The notes beneath the pieces were generated by a model. It was given only the letters and a program-made list of their open reading frames with translations, made no database searches and had not been told where the DNA came from. The position numbers and the translations under genes were made by a program. A stretch of 50,916 bases of DNA from positions 1 through 50,916 of the forward strand of contig CAOKGO010000011.1 of NCBI GenBank assembly GCA_948468045.1. Direction: 5' to 3'. Source of the DNA: an uncultured Clostridium sp. GTDB taxonomy: Bacteria; Bacillota; Clostridia; TANB77; CAG-508. This document shows, one piece after another, positions 11,849-21,234 of the stretch. The stretch's first letter is position 1, and each line of letters starts with the position of its first letter.

Positions 11849-13153
11849 TTATTTTACAATTTCTAATATTGTTTTCTCTTTATTAATTTCTTGTTTTGAT
11901 ATTTTTATAATTTCTTGCAATTTAGTTTTTGCTTCTTTTAATTTAGTTTCATCATTTGCATGAATGTAAGCTAAAATCTCGCCATTTTCAATTTTGTCTG
12001 ATACTTTTTTTGTTAAAATAATTCCTACTGCATGGTCAATATTATCTTCCTTTTTTTCTCTTCCTGCACCTAAAATTCCTGCTAATTTACCAATTTCTTT
12101 GCTATCCATTTCTTGTACATATCCAGTTTTTTGGCTATAAATTGGTTCTATATATTTTGCTTTTGGTAATTTTTCAAGATTTTCTATAAAACTACTATCT
12201 CCACCTTGATTTTCAACTAATTTGATGAATTTATGATATGCTTTATTATTTTCGATATTTTCTAATAAAAGTTTTTTATTATTTTCTAAATTTTCTCCTT
12301 TTCCTACTAATTTTAACATATAAGCTCCTAGCTCTAACACTACTTCTTTTAAATCTTTTGGCATATCTCCCTTTAGAAAATTTACTGCTTCTATTACTTC
12401 TAGTGAGTTTCCTATTGAATGTCCTAAAGGTTCATTCATATTAGTTAATACACAAACTGTTTCTCTTTTTGCTAATTTTCCTATTTCTATCATTGTTTTT
12501 GATAATTTTCTCGCTTGGTCAATATCTTTCATAAATGCACCTTTTCCAACTGTTACATCTAATACTATTTTTTGTGCCCCACTTGCTATCTTTTTGCTCA
12601 TAATACTAGAAGCAATAAGTGGAATACTTTCTACACAAGAGATGCTATCCCTTAAAGCATATAATTTTTTATCTGCTGGTGCTAAGTTTAGTGTTTGCGA
12701 AATCATGCTTATTCCAATTTGTTTTACATTTTTAATGAACTGTTCCATTTCAATTCCAGTTTTATAACCTGGTATTGCCTCTAATTTGTCTACTGTACCA
12801 CCTGTAAAACCTAATCCCCTTCCTGACATCTTAGCAACTGGAACTCCCATGGAACTTACTAATGGTAAAAGAATAAGTGAAACCTTGTCACCTACTCCAC
12901 CTGTTGAATGTTTATCCACAATTGTTTCATTTAATGTGGATAAATCTAGTATTTCCCCAGAATGTGCCATAGCTATTGTCAAATTTGTTGTTTCTTGGTC
13001 TGTCATTCCATTTAAAAATATAGCCATAACTAAAGCTGATGCTTGGTAATCTTTCACATTTCCTTTTGTGTATTCTGTTACAAAATATTCAATTTCTTGT
13101 TTAGTTAATTCTTGCTTGTCTCTTTTTTTCTCAATAATATCTATGATTCGCAT
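11849..13153 (-). CDS. pdp: Pyrimidine-nucleoside phosphorylase
   Basis: This 434-residue enzyme cleaves thymidine, deoxyuridine or uridine with phosphate in nucleoside salvage. The blocks VDKHSTGGVGDKVSLILLP, KMSGRGLGFTGGTVDKLE and TLNLAPADKKLYALRD are the phosphate- and substrate-binding motifs of the family. A typical C-terminal alpha/beta domain follows. I start at ATG 13153 (MRIIDIIEKKRDKQELT), which has AAGGAAG upstream and matches family N-termini. The open frame extends 44 codons further, but those overlap rnhB. It lies 22 nt downstream of rnhB and is probably co-transcribed. Confidence 0.92.
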   Translation of the reverse strand: MRIIDIIEKKRDKQELTKQEIEYFVTEYTKGNVKDYQASALVMAIFLNGMTDQETTNLTIAMAHSGEILDLSTLNETIVDKHSTGGVGDKVSLILLPLVSSMGVPVAKMSGRGLGFTGGTVDKLEAIPGYKTGIEMEQFIKNVKQIGISMISQTLNLAPADKKLYALRDSISCVESIPLIASSIMSKKIASGAQKIVLDVTVGKGAFMKDIDQARKLSKTMIEIGKLAKRETVCVLTNMNEPLGHSIGNSLEVIEAVNFLKGDMPKDLKEVVLELGAYMLKLVGKGENLENNKKLLLENIENNKAYHKFIKLVENQGGDSSFIENLEKLPKAKYIEPIYSQKTGYVQEMDSKEIGKLAGILGAGREKKEDNIDHAVGIILTKKVSDKIENGEILAYIHANDETKLKEAKTKLQEIIKISKQEINKEKTILEIVK

Positions 13154-13175
13154 TTTTTCACTTCTTTCCTTGTTA

Positions 13176-13802
13176 TTATACAAATTTCTTTGTAAAACTT
13201 CTTCTATGTATTGGACACAATCCATATTCTTTAATTGCTGCAATATGTTTTGCTGTTCCATAACCTTTATGTGAAATAAATCCATATTGTGGGTAAATCT
13301 CGTCCCATTCTCTCATAATTCTATCCCTTGTAACTTTAGCTAAAATTGAAGCAGCTGCAATATTATAACATTTAGCATCACCTTTTATTATAGCGTTATA
13401 AGGAATTCCTTTTGTATCAATGTGGTTTAGTGCATCTACTACAATTAAATTTGGTTTTATATCTAAACCATCTACTACCTTTGTAACTCCTTGTTTAGTA
13501 GCATTTAATATGTTTATTTCATCAATAACATCTTGTCCGATAATTGCAACTGAGTAACTTATAGCTTCTTCTATAATAATATCATACAATTTTTCTCTCT
13601 TTTTCTCAGAAACCTTTTTAGAGTCATTTACCCCCTCTATCATAGAATTTTGTGGCATAATAACTCCTGCTATAACCACTGGTCCTGCTAGTGGTCCTCT
13701 TCCTGCTTCATCAATTCCACATATTTTTTCAAATCCTTTTTGGTATAAATCTTTTTCTATTTCTTTTAATTTAATTAATCGTTCTTGTTCTTTTTCTTTC
13801 AT
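13176..13802 (-). CDS. rnhB: Ribonuclease HII
   Basis: RNase HII cuts RNA in RNA-DNA hybrids and removes single ribonucleotides from DNA. The 208-residue protein has GIDEAGRGPLAGPVV (catalytic DEAGRG), VNDSKKVSEKKRE, the acidic LIVVDALNH block and AAASILAKVTRDRIM. The end SHKGYGTAKHIAAIKEYGLCPIHRRSF is also typical. I use ATG 13802 (MKEKEQERL), with GAAAGG upstream; a GTG 11 codons earlier is possible. An ATC|GGA at 13539-13534 is a C|GG across a codon boundary and is read normally. Confidence 0.93.
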   Translation of the reverse strand: MKEKEQERLIKLKEIEKDLYQKGFEKICGIDEAGRGPLAGPVVIAGVIMPQNSMIEGVNDSKKVSEKKREKLYDIIIEEAISYSVAIIGQDVIDEINILNATKQGVTKVVDGLDIKPNLIVVDALNHIDTKGIPYNAIIKGDAKCYNIAAASILAKVTRDRIMREWDEIYPQYGFISHKGYGTAKHIAAIKEYGLCPIHRRSFTKKFV

Positions 13803-13877
13803 TTTTGTTATTCTAAACCTTTCTATTATTACCACTTATATTAATTTAAAATAATTATAAACTTTTTTATTGAAAAC

Positions 13878-14387
13878 TCAAACATTATTTTCGATTGCTG
13901 TTAATGAATAATTTCCATCATATCCTTGAGTGTTATATACCTCTACTGTCACATTAGTTTCATCAAATTTAATTAAATATTTCTCATTTTCTGCTAATTT
14001 TATTTTGTCTAAGCCCCAACTTGACTGTGCCTCTGGTGTTAGCCAATAGCAAGTCGTTATATCAGTAATTCCAAAATTAGATGGTACTTCATTTTCTTCT
14101 ACTTTTTTTAATTTTGCATTTATAACATATGCCTCATTTCTAACATTAGCTTTTTTCTCTTCATCTGGATTAATTCCCATTTTAAAACTGGCATCTTCTA
14201 CATATTCCCTAGCCTTTGCTTGAATTAATAACATATTTGTTTTTAATTCTTCTATTTGAGCCATTTTTATTGTATCTTTGCTATAATAAAGCACAATTCC
14301 TGCTAAACTTATTAAAATAACAATTGTAATTGATAATACTATTAATGTTACACCATTTGTTTTATTTTTTACTATTTTTATATCCAT
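13878..14387 (-). CDS. Pilin-like membrane-anchored protein
   Basis: This 169-residue protein has a short basic leader and a hydrophobic helix (GVTLIVLSITIVILISLAGI). It then has an amphipathic helix (AQIEELKTNMLLIQAKAREY) and a small globular tail. The pattern, with Gly before the hydrophobic segment, is that of type II secretion/type IV pilin-like proteins. The glutamate normally at position +5 is not present, so leader-peptidase processing is uncertain. It stands alone, without assembly genes nearby. Confidence 0.55.
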   Translation of the reverse strand: MDIKIVKNKTNGVTLIVLSITIVILISLAGIVLYYSKDTIKMAQIEELKTNMLLIQAKAREYVEDASFKMGINPDEEKKANVRNEAYVINAKLKKVEENEVPSNFGITDITTCYWLTPEAQSSWGLDKIKLAENEKYLIKFDETNVTVEVYNTQGYDGNYSLTAIENNV

Positions 14388-14724
14388 TTCTTAATCCCAT
14401 TCTTTCCTAATGCACAAAAAAATGTAGTTTGATAATTTCAAAATTGTAATTATTTTTTTGAGCTTCAGTCCCTTTCTTTTTTATTTCTAATTTTCTTTTA
14501 CATTATATATTTTTATTGTAATATTTTCAATACAAAGACAATCTTTTTTCACATAATTTTCACAAATCTATTGTATTATATCTTCATAATAGGTTATTAT
14601 ATTAATATATTTTAATTAAAAACTTGTTATATTTTTATTTGCATTTTTAGAATATCTAGTAAAGTACTATTTCAAATTGTTAAAAATAAAAATATAATAA
14701 ATTTTATAGAAAGGGTTGAATAAA
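14388..14724. other. AT-rich intergenic region upstream of htrA
   Basis: No gene is seen in about 340 nt. It separates two divergent genes and must hold both promoters. The sequence is too AT-rich to pick a promoter with confidence. AGAAAGGG just before 14725 is the htrA ribosome site. Confidence 0.5.
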
Positions 14725-15996
14725 ATGGAAGAAAATGAAAAAAAAGAAGAAAAGGTTCAAAATTTTAAAACTGTTCAAAATCCAAATACATATAAGAAAA
14801 ACGCTTTTAAAAGTGAAACTACACCAAAAGCAAAAATTGGATTTGGAAAAGGTGTTTTATTGCCATTCTTTTGTGGTATAGTAGGTTCTACAGTAGTATT
14901 AGGGACTTGTTTTGGTATTCCCTCTATTCGTTCTAAATTATTTAATGAAAATAAAACTATTATAAATAATTCTAGTAATTCAGAAAGTTCAGGATATGTT
15001 AGTCAAACTTCTCTTTCTAACTACTCAGATACATCTGTTTATGCAGCCAATAAGGTTTTACCATCAATTGTAGGAATTGAAGTTGAATATAATGTTAATA
15101 ATTCATTTATGTCTATGTTTGGAAAACAATCTAGTCCAGCTACTGCAAAGGCTAGTGGTTCTGGTATTATTATTAGTGAAGATGGCTACATTTTAACTAA
15201 TAACCATATTGTTGCCACATCTTCTTCTGAATCTTATTATGAAGTTTCAGAAGCTACTAAAGTATCTGTTACTTTATTTAATGATGAAGAACAATATGAA
15301 GCTAAAATTATAGGAAAAGATGAACAAACTGATTTAGCTGTTATTAAAATTGAAAAATCTGGACTTTCTAAAGCAGAATTTGCTGATTCAGATAATATAA
15401 AAGTAGGCGAATTTGCTATGGCTGTTGGAAATCCATTAGGTATGCAAAGTAGTATTACTTGTGGTGTTATTAGTGCTGTAAATAGAGAGGTTACAGATTC
15501 TGATGGAAAGAAATTTACTTTAATCCAAACAGATGCTGCAATAAATTCTGGTAATAGTGGTGGTGCTTTGGTAAATAGTGAGGGAAAAGTAATTGGTATC
15601 AATACCTTAAAACTTTCTGGAACAGGAATTGAGGGGATGGGATTTGCTATTCCTATTAATTCTACAACAGATATTACTTCTCAATTAATTCAATATAGCA
15701 AAGTTAAAAGACCTTATATTGGAATTTCTGGAATGGATTTAACAGAAAACACTGCAAAAGCAAATAACTTAGTTGTTGGTATATATGTAAAATCTATTGA
15801 CGACTTCTCTGCTGGAGAAAAAGCAGGTATTAAAATTGGTGATGTAATTATTGAGGCAGATGGTAAAAAAATTACTAAAATGGATGAATTAAATGCTATC
15901 AAAAATTCTCATCAAATTGGAGATGAAATGAAAATTAAAGTAAATCGTAATGGACAAGAAAAGGAATTGACTATTACATTAGGAGAGCAACCATAA
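14725..15996 (+). CDS. htrA: HtrA/DegP-like membrane-anchored serine protease with PDZ domain
   Basis: This 423-residue envelope quality-control protease has a cytoplasmic charged N-terminus, one transmembrane helix (about residues 46-66) and a Ser/Asn-rich linker. A trypsin-like domain and a C-terminal PDZ domain follow. The catalytic triad is visible as TNNHIVA (His), TDLAVIKI (Asp) and GNSGGALV (Ser). The PDZ domain begins around VVGIYVKSID and includes AGEKAGIKIGDVI. I start at ATG 14725; a TTG 9 nt earlier is possible, but the spacing from AGAAAGGG favours the ATG. It is convergent with the next gene, with a cruciform element between them. Confidence 0.92.
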   Translation: MEENEKKEEKVQNFKTVQNPNTYKKNAFKSETTPKAKIGFGKGVLLPFFCGIVGSTVVLGTCFGIPSIRSKLFNENKTIINNSSNSESSGYVSQTSLSNYSDTSVYAANKVLPSIVGIEVEYNVNNSFMSMFGKQSSPATAKASGSGIIISEDGYILTNNHIVATSSSESYYEVSEATKVSVTLFNDEEQYEAKIIGKDEQTDLAVIKIEKSGLSKAEFADSDNIKVGEFAMAVGNPLGMQSSITCGVISAVNREVTDSDGKKFTLIQTDAAINSGNSGGALVNSEGKVIGINTLKLSGTGIEGMGFAIPINSTTDITSQLIQYSKVKRPYIGISGMDLTENTAKANNLVVGIYVKSIDDFSAGEKAGIKIGDVIIEADGKKITKMDELNAIKNSHQIGDEMKIKVNRNGQEKELTITLGEQP

Positions 15997-16124
15997 ATTC
16001 AATTTTAATTTTTCAATTATTCACTTACAGTTCACACAAAGGACAAATTTGATTGGTAAAATACTACCATAGTCAGTAAGAAAAATAATGCTGATGAAAG
16101 AAAAAACATCCCCTTTTATTTTCA

Positions 16125-16212
16125 AAAAAGAAACGTCAAAAATAAAGTAAACCCAAATTATTAGACAAAAAGTTTAATAAGGAGGGTTTACGTATAAAAG
16201 ACGTTTCTTTTT
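16125..16212. repeat. Nested palindrome (cruciform-like element)
   Basis: Outer arms AAAAAGAAACGTC (16125-16137) and GACGTTTCTTTTT (16200-16212) are perfect. An inner stem pairs GTAAACCC (16147-16154) with GGGTTTAC (16184-16191), and a further TTATTA/TAATAA pair lies inside. It sits between convergent genes and abuts the stop of the left-pointing one. The AAGAAACGTC word also occurs in the large palindrome at 39448-39627. Confidence 0.75.
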
Positions 16213-17065
16213 ATATTACTATTAAATCCATTTCATTTGTAAAAGTTTCATTTCCATAGGCATAAATTATATATAAGGCATCACTTGTTACATAGAATTC
16301 TTTTGAATTTTTTATATCATATTTACTACTTGAAAGATCTCTACTATAAATTTTATAGCCAAGATTTTTCAAATCTTCTACCTTTTTTTGTTCTGTACTA
16401 ATTTCATTTTTTATTTTTTGTTGCAACTCTGTTTGTTCAATTTCTTCTATTCTTAAAACTTCTTCTAATGAAATTTCTTTATTGTTTCTCAAATCATAAT
16501 TATATGTTTTAAGAATTACCCTTTGTGCATTATTTCTCTCTTTTAAATTAGAACGTATAATTAAAGATAATATTCCATTTTGCACATTTGAAACATATTC
16601 TACGGTATAAATTGAATTATTGTTTTTGCTATTTAATACACTATTAATCTTACTTTCAAAAGCTTCAATTTCTTTATTATATTTTTCTACTATTTTACCA
16701 TCTATATTGATATAAGGAATATGTACATCTATATCATAATCATTTATTTTGTTTTCTTTTTTCTGTGTTTTGGTGTATACTAGTGGTTTTTCAGTTTCTA
16801 TTTTTTTGTTATCTTGTCTTTCTCCCTCTTCAACATATATATTATTTGTAAAAATTTGGTCAAAACCTGCTTGTAGTTCCTCTATTTGCTCTACTGTTTT
16901 TTTGCCTATTTGACTTTCTGGCTCTACTCCAAATATGTCAATTCTTGCATAAAATTGGACATAGAAAGCAATAATTATTGATATTATACATATTACTATA
17001 ATTGTAATATAAATTGCTATTTGTTTTTTATTAAATACTTTTTCTTCTGGCAAAGTTACTTTCAT
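16211..17065 (-). CDS. Membrane-anchored protein with DUF3298/DUF4163-like extracytoplasmic domain
   Basis: A 284-residue protein with one N-terminal transmembrane helix (IAIYITIIVICIISIIIAFY) and an external domain. The latter half (VHIPYINIDGKIVEKYNKEI, the strand-rich middle, and EFYVTSDALYIIYAYG near the end) resembles the DUF4163-DUF3298 pair of secreted Firmicutes proteins. The function is unknown. The start is ATG 17065, with GGAGAAAGG upstream; the open frame extends upstream without a better ribosome site and across a palindromic repeat. Confidence 0.6.
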   Translation of the reverse strand: MKVTLPEEKVFNKKQIAIYITIIVICIISIIIAFYVQFYARIDIFGVEPESQIGKKTVEQIEELQAGFDQIFTNNIYVEEGERQDNKKIETEKPLVYTKTQKKENKINDYDIDVHIPYINIDGKIVEKYNKEIEAFESKINSVLNSKNNNSIYTVEYVSNVQNGILSLIIRSNLKERNNAQRVILKTYNYDLRNNKEISLEEVLRIEEIEQTELQQKIKNEISTEQKKVEDLKNLGYKIYSRDLSSSKYDIKNSKEFYVTSDALYIIYAYGNETFTNEMDLIVI

Positions 17066-17084
17066 TTCTAACCTTTCTCCTTTT

Positions 17085-17114
17085 GAGACATTAGGGACAG
17101 GTCTAAAATGTCTC
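17085..17114. repeat. GAGACA...TGTCTC palindromic element
   Basis: GAGACATT and its partner AATGTCTC flank a GGGACAGG core. Two related copies flank the start of dapL and the end of dapF (32476-32505 and 32578-32607). Here it lies in the leader of the gene ending at 16211. Confidence 0.7.
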
Positions 17115-17179
17115 ATGTTTAGTTTTTTTCTATTATAGCATTTATATTTTAGTTTAGCAATTATTTTTTGCAAAATATA

Positions 17180-17335
17180 TTAATGGATGAACTTCCTCTA
17201 ATATATTTCAAATGTCTTGGTTTACCTCATCCTATCCAAAATTTCTGTCCTATCTAGAACGATTTTCATCATCTCGCCTGCTCTTGCGGCTACCTCTCCA
17301 CTGTACTCTCTATGTAAGCATCCTTACCATATATT
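17180..17335 (-). other. GC-richer orphan patch, possible gene relic or RNA
   Basis: This patch has words such as CTTGCGGCTACC and a composition unlike its surroundings. On the reverse strand a frame reads GEVAARAGEMMKIVLDRTE and ends with TAA. It has no start, because TAA precedes it in frame. A second frame (KDAYIESTVER) precedes it. It may be the decayed end of a horizontally acquired gene or a structured RNA. I cannot identify it. Confidence 0.3.
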
Positions 17336-17473
17336 AAATATATTTTACATAATTCTACAAATTCTTGCTATTTTTTAGGCTAAATAACAAAATTAAACAA
17401 AAATACCTTTTCCACATAAAAACTTTTTCACATTTTCCTCTCCTCACTTATCACGTTTTTTTCTTCAATTTTC

Positions 17474-17502
17474 TTGACTATTTAGCATTTTTGAGGTATG
17501 AT
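17474..17502 (+). promoter_or_regulatory. Sigma-A promoter of clpE
   Basis: TTGACT (17474-17479) and TATGAT (17497-17502) are separated by 17 nt, 44 nt upstream of the start. I see no clear CtsR or CIRCE operator. Confidence 0.7.
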
Positions 17503-17546
17503 ATTATATATTAAAATTAAGAATAGAAATGAGGAAATAAAAATAT

Positions 17547-19923
17547 ATGATATGTTCAGAATGTAAGCAAAATCCAGCCATTGTTTTTTACAACAAAGTA
17601 GAAAATGGAAAAGAAACCTTAGAAGGGTACTGTTATGACTGTGCCAAGAAAAAAGGAATTAACCCAAATGAGGTTTTAGCAAAGCAAAATGATATACTAT
17701 CAAATGACAAAGTAAATTTATCAGACATGACAAAACAATTTGAAAACATCTTCAAAGATTTAGCTGAAAATATCAATTTAGAGGATATTGAAAACATTGA
17801 TGGTGCAATAACATTTGGAAATATTGACCCAACCCAAGATGCAAATGATGAAAATGCACCAAAAATTGCAGGTGCTGCAATCCCACTTCGGTTCTATCTT
17901 CTCTAATATGTTTAATAGTCAAAATCAAAAAGACAAAGAGGGACAACAAAGTGAATCAATTGGTGGTAGAAAAAAAGTAAAAGTAGAAAAAAAGAAAAAC
18001 ACAAAACAAAGCAAAAAGAAAAAATTTTTAGATACATATGGAACTAACTTAACAAATAAAGCAAAAAACAATGAAATTGACATAGTTGTAGGTAGAGATA
18101 AAGAAATTCAAAGAATCGTACAAATTCTAAATAGGCGTTCTAAAAATAACCCTTGTTTAATTGGTGAACCAGGTGTTGGTAAAACAGCTATTGCACAAGG
18201 TTTAGCTATAAAAATTGCCAATCAAAATGTACCAGCAAAACTTCTAAACAAAGAAGTTTACTTATTAGATATGACATCTGTTATAGCAGGAACACAATTT
18301 AGAGGTCAATTTGAATCTAGGATGAAAGGAATAATTGACGAATGTAAAGAATATGGAAACATCATTTTAGTAATTGATGAAATCCATAATATCATTGGTG
18401 CAGGTGATGGTGAGCACTCTATGAATGCTGCAAATATCCTAAAACCTGCTTTATCAAATGGAGAAATCCAACTAATTGGTACAACTACTTTAAAAGAATA
18501 CCGCAAATATATTGAAAAAGACTCTGCCTTAGAACGTAGATTTCAACAAGTATTAGTTGAAGAGCCAAATGTTGATGATTCTATTGGTATTTTAGAGGGT
18601 ATCAAAAAATATTATGAAGAATATCACAAAGTAAAAATCTCTTCTGATGTAATCCGTGCAACTGTTATTATGTCTGAAAAGTACATTCATGATAGATTTT
18701 TGCCAGATAAAGCAATTGATATTTTAGATGAGGCTTGTTCTAGAATTAACTTAGAGAATAAAGAATTATACAAATTAGAGATGTTAAAACAAGAACTTAG
18801 TCAAGTTCAAGCCGAAAAAGAAGAAGTTGTTGCAGCTGATTCTACTGAGGATTACCAAAAAGCAGCTGACTTAAAAACTCGTGAATGTCAGTTAATAGAA
18901 GAAATTGACAAATTAAATAGTAAAATGAAATTAAAACAAATTACAATTCAAGATATTGCAAATGTAATTGAAAGTTGGACTAAAATACCAGTTAAAAAAA
19001 TAACAGAGGCAGAAACCAAAAAACTATTAAACTTAGAAACTAATCTTCATAAAAGAGTTATTGGACAAGAAGAAGCAGTTAGCAGTGTATCTCGTGCGAT
19101 TAGAAGAAATCGTGCTGGTTTGCAAAGCACAAAAAGGCCACCATCTTTTATATTTGTTGGTCCAACTGGTGTTGGTAAAACAGAACTTGCAAAATCTTTA
19201 GCATTTGAAATGTTTGGAAGTGAAGATTCTATAATTCGTATTGATATGTCTGAATATATGGAAAGTCACTCTACTTCTAAGCTAATTGGTGCACCTCCTG
19301 GATATGTAGGTTATGATGATGCTGGTCAATTAACAGATAAAGTTAAGAGAAAACCATATTCAATTATTTTATTAGATGAAATTGAAAAAGCTCATCCTGA
19401 TGTATTTAATATTTTGCTTCAAGTTTTAGATGATGGAAAATTAACTGATAGTCAAGGAAATACAGTTAGTTTCTCAAATACAATTATTATTATGACCTCT
19501 AATGCTGGCTCTAACCTAAATAATAATTCAATTGGATTTGGTGGTCAAACAGTTAGTAAAAACAAAATTATGGACAGCTTAAAAGAAGTTTTCCGTCCAG
19601 AATTTTTAAATAGAGTTGATGAAATTGTATCTTTTGACAGCCTAACACAAGAACAATTAGTACAAATTATTAATCTAATGTTAAATGACACTATAAATGC
19701 TCTAAAAGAAAAAGACATAAAAATCGAAATTAGTAATAAAGCCAAAAACTTCATTTTAGAAAAAGGAACAAATATAAAATTTGGTGCAAGACCATTAAGG
19801 AGAGCTATTCAAAGATATATAGATGATGAACTTTCTGAAATGATTTTGCGTGGTGAACTTTTAGATGGAAATACTATACGTGTCGATTTAAAAGGAGAAA
19901 AACTACAATTTCAAATAAAATAG
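17547..19923 (+). CDS. clpE: ClpE-type AAA+ unfoldase, zinc-finger and ATPase parts joined by a +1 CGG shift
   Basis: The gene gives a 791-residue ClpE-like chaperone, a partner of ClpP. The N-terminus has two CxxC pairs (CSEC and CYDC), the zinc domain that sets ClpE apart. At codon 115 an in-phase CGG (17889-17891) follows AAIPL; the starting frame then stops five codons later. Skipping the C gives [11 protein letters not shown] and continues into the ATPase part. That part has Walker A1 GEPGVGKT, Walker B1 VIDEIHNI, a UVR-like helix ([16 protein letters not shown]), Walker A2 [10 protein letters not shown] and B2 LLDEIEKAH. An ATG at 17815 could be read as the start of a separate ATPase, but it lies inside the zinc-domain gene with no ribosome site. 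pgsA follows 9 nt later. Confidence 0.9.
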
Positions 19924-19932
19924 GAGAAAATC

Positions 19933-20514
19933 ATGTTAAAACACGTACCAAATATTTTAACAATTATACGTTTATTATTAATACCAATAATTATATTTTA
20001 TATTTTTACAGGGAACTACATTTTAGCATTTGTGTTTTTTACTATTTCTGGTTTAACAGATATAGCTGATGGGTTTATCGCTAGAAAATTTAACTTAATT
20101 TCAAATTTCGGAAAATTAATGGATCCTCTAGCAGATAAACTAACACAAATAGCCACCTTAACTTCCCTTGTACTTACAAATATTATTCCTATTTGGATTT
20201 TATTAATTGTACTATTAAAAGAATTTATTATGATTTGTGGCGCATCTTTTCTTTATGGTAAAGATGTAGTAGTATATAGCAAATGGTATGGAAAACTTGC
20301 TACTGTATTATTTTATATTGCTATTGTAATATCTCTTTTACTAAAACAATTTGAACTAATTGGAATTTGGAAACATTTAGATTTAAGCTTATATACTATT
20401 GCTTTAATTGCTACTATTTTCTCATTAATCATGTATATTAAAGACTTGTACAAAAAAGGATTTATAGATAAACAGGACTTAAAAAAAGAAGTAACTGTGG
20501 ACAAAAAAAGATAG
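19933..20514 (+). CDS. pgsA: CDP-diacylglycerol-glycerol-3-phosphate 3-phosphatidyltransferase
   Basis: PgsA makes phosphatidylglycerol phosphate for membrane lipids. The 193-residue membrane protein carries the full CDP-alcohol phosphotransferase signature (DIADGFIAR, then GKLMDPLADK), plus several hydrophobic helices. It begins 9 nt after clpE with AGGAG, so it is co-transcribed. The Lys-rich end runs into a strong terminator. TTC|GGA at 20105-20110 is a C|GG across a codon boundary and is read normally. Confidence 0.92.
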   Translation: MLKHVPNILTIIRLLLIPIIIFYIFTGNYILAFVFFTISGLTDIADGFIARKFNLISNFGKLMDPLADKLTQIATLTSLVLTNIIPIWILLIVLLKEFIMICGASFLYGKDVVVYSKWYGKLATVLFYIAIVISLLLKQFELIGIWKHLDLSLYTIALIATIFSLIMYIKDLYKKGFIDKQDLKKEVTVDKKR

Positions 20515-20542
20515 GATTTGGGGACGGCCCCAAAATCCTATC
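20509..20542 (+). terminator. Terminator after clpE-pgsA, GGGGAC palindromic element
   Basis: AGATAGGATTTGGGG pairs with CCCCAAAATCCTATCT, followed by a T run. Apart from its ends it is the same element as at 7892-7924. The pgsA stop lies in the left arm. Confidence 0.85.
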
Positions 20543-20598
20543 TTTTTTTTCTTCTTATAGGAAAAGTCTTCGAATTTGCTATAACATACATAAACATA

Positions 20599-21204
20599 TT
20601 ATTCATAATCTTCAATTAGTTGATTTAGTTCTTGTTTTCCGTTTATTTGAATTCCATTTTTTATGTTTATTTTATCTGTTTCTGTTAGGTATTCAGTTGT
20701 AATACTTGTTGTTTCCAATTCCTCTTGACTTCCATCTTCTAATATTTTATAAATTGCTACTTCGCCATCTTTATCTTTTACCATATAATGTTCTCCACAT
20801 TCACCATCTTTTTCTTGATACATCTCTATTTTATTACTAGTAAAATTTTCTATATCATAGTCTTGATAATTATTTTGTATTTCTTCTTTTGTTAAATTAA
20901 CAAATTCTTGTGGCAAATTATCATATTTGCTTGTTGTATGTCCACATTTTTTATAATGTATTTTAGTTGTTACTGAACAATTTGGTGATGTTTTTTCTTC
21001 TTGTGTATTAGCTTTTATTGTAGTTTCATGCTCCATACCCTCATATTCTTCTGTGCAATCATCTAAAATTTCTTCATTTTCTGAAACTATTGTCTCAAGC
21101 CTTGGTGTTTCTTCCTCTCTATTTGGAAAAAATAAAATAACTGCTGTAATACTTGCTACTATTACTACAATGATAGATATCATTGTTATTATTAATTTAT
21201 TCAT
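20599..21204 (-). CDS. BofC-like membrane-anchored protein
   Basis: A 201-residue protein with one N-terminal hydrophobic helix (IITMISIIVVIVASITAVIL) and an external domain. The C-terminal block (HYMVKDKDGEVAIYKILEDG, then TEYLTETDKINIKNGI) resembles the BofC C-terminal domain found in sporulation proteins that influence SpoIVB signalling. The middle has Cys residues (CSVTTKIHYKKCGH) typical of such proteins. AAAGGAGAG precedes the ATG. The sporulation role is inferred from resemblance only. AAC|GGA near 20635 is a C|GG across a codon boundary and is read normally. Confidence 0.55.
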   Translation of the reverse strand: MNKLIITMISIIVVIVASITAVILFFPNREEETPRLETIVSENEEILDDCTEEYEGMEHETTIKANTQEEKTSPNCSVTTKIHYKKCGHTTSKYDNLPQEFVNLTKEEIQNNYQDYDIENFTSNKIEMYQEKDGECGEHYMVKDKDGEVAIYKILEDGSQEELETTSITTEYLTETDKINIKNGIQINGKQELNQLIEDYE

Positions 21205-21234
21205 AAATTCAACTCTCCTTTATGCTTATTTTTC

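Noticed and set aside
13154..13285. Longer N-terminus of pdp
   Set aside because: The extra 44 codons are the antiparallel-frame overlap with rnhB and have no ribosome site; ATG 13153 fits the family start.
17180..17335. RNase P or similar housekeeping RNA
   Set aside because: Words such as ACAGAAA and GAGGAAG occur on the reverse strand, but in the wrong order and without the expected pairing.
17815..19923. A separate ATPase gene starting at the ATG 17815
   Set aside because: There is no ribosome site, it lies inside the zinc-domain frame, and its first 25 residues are the out-of-frame reading of that domain. The +1 joined clpE explains both.
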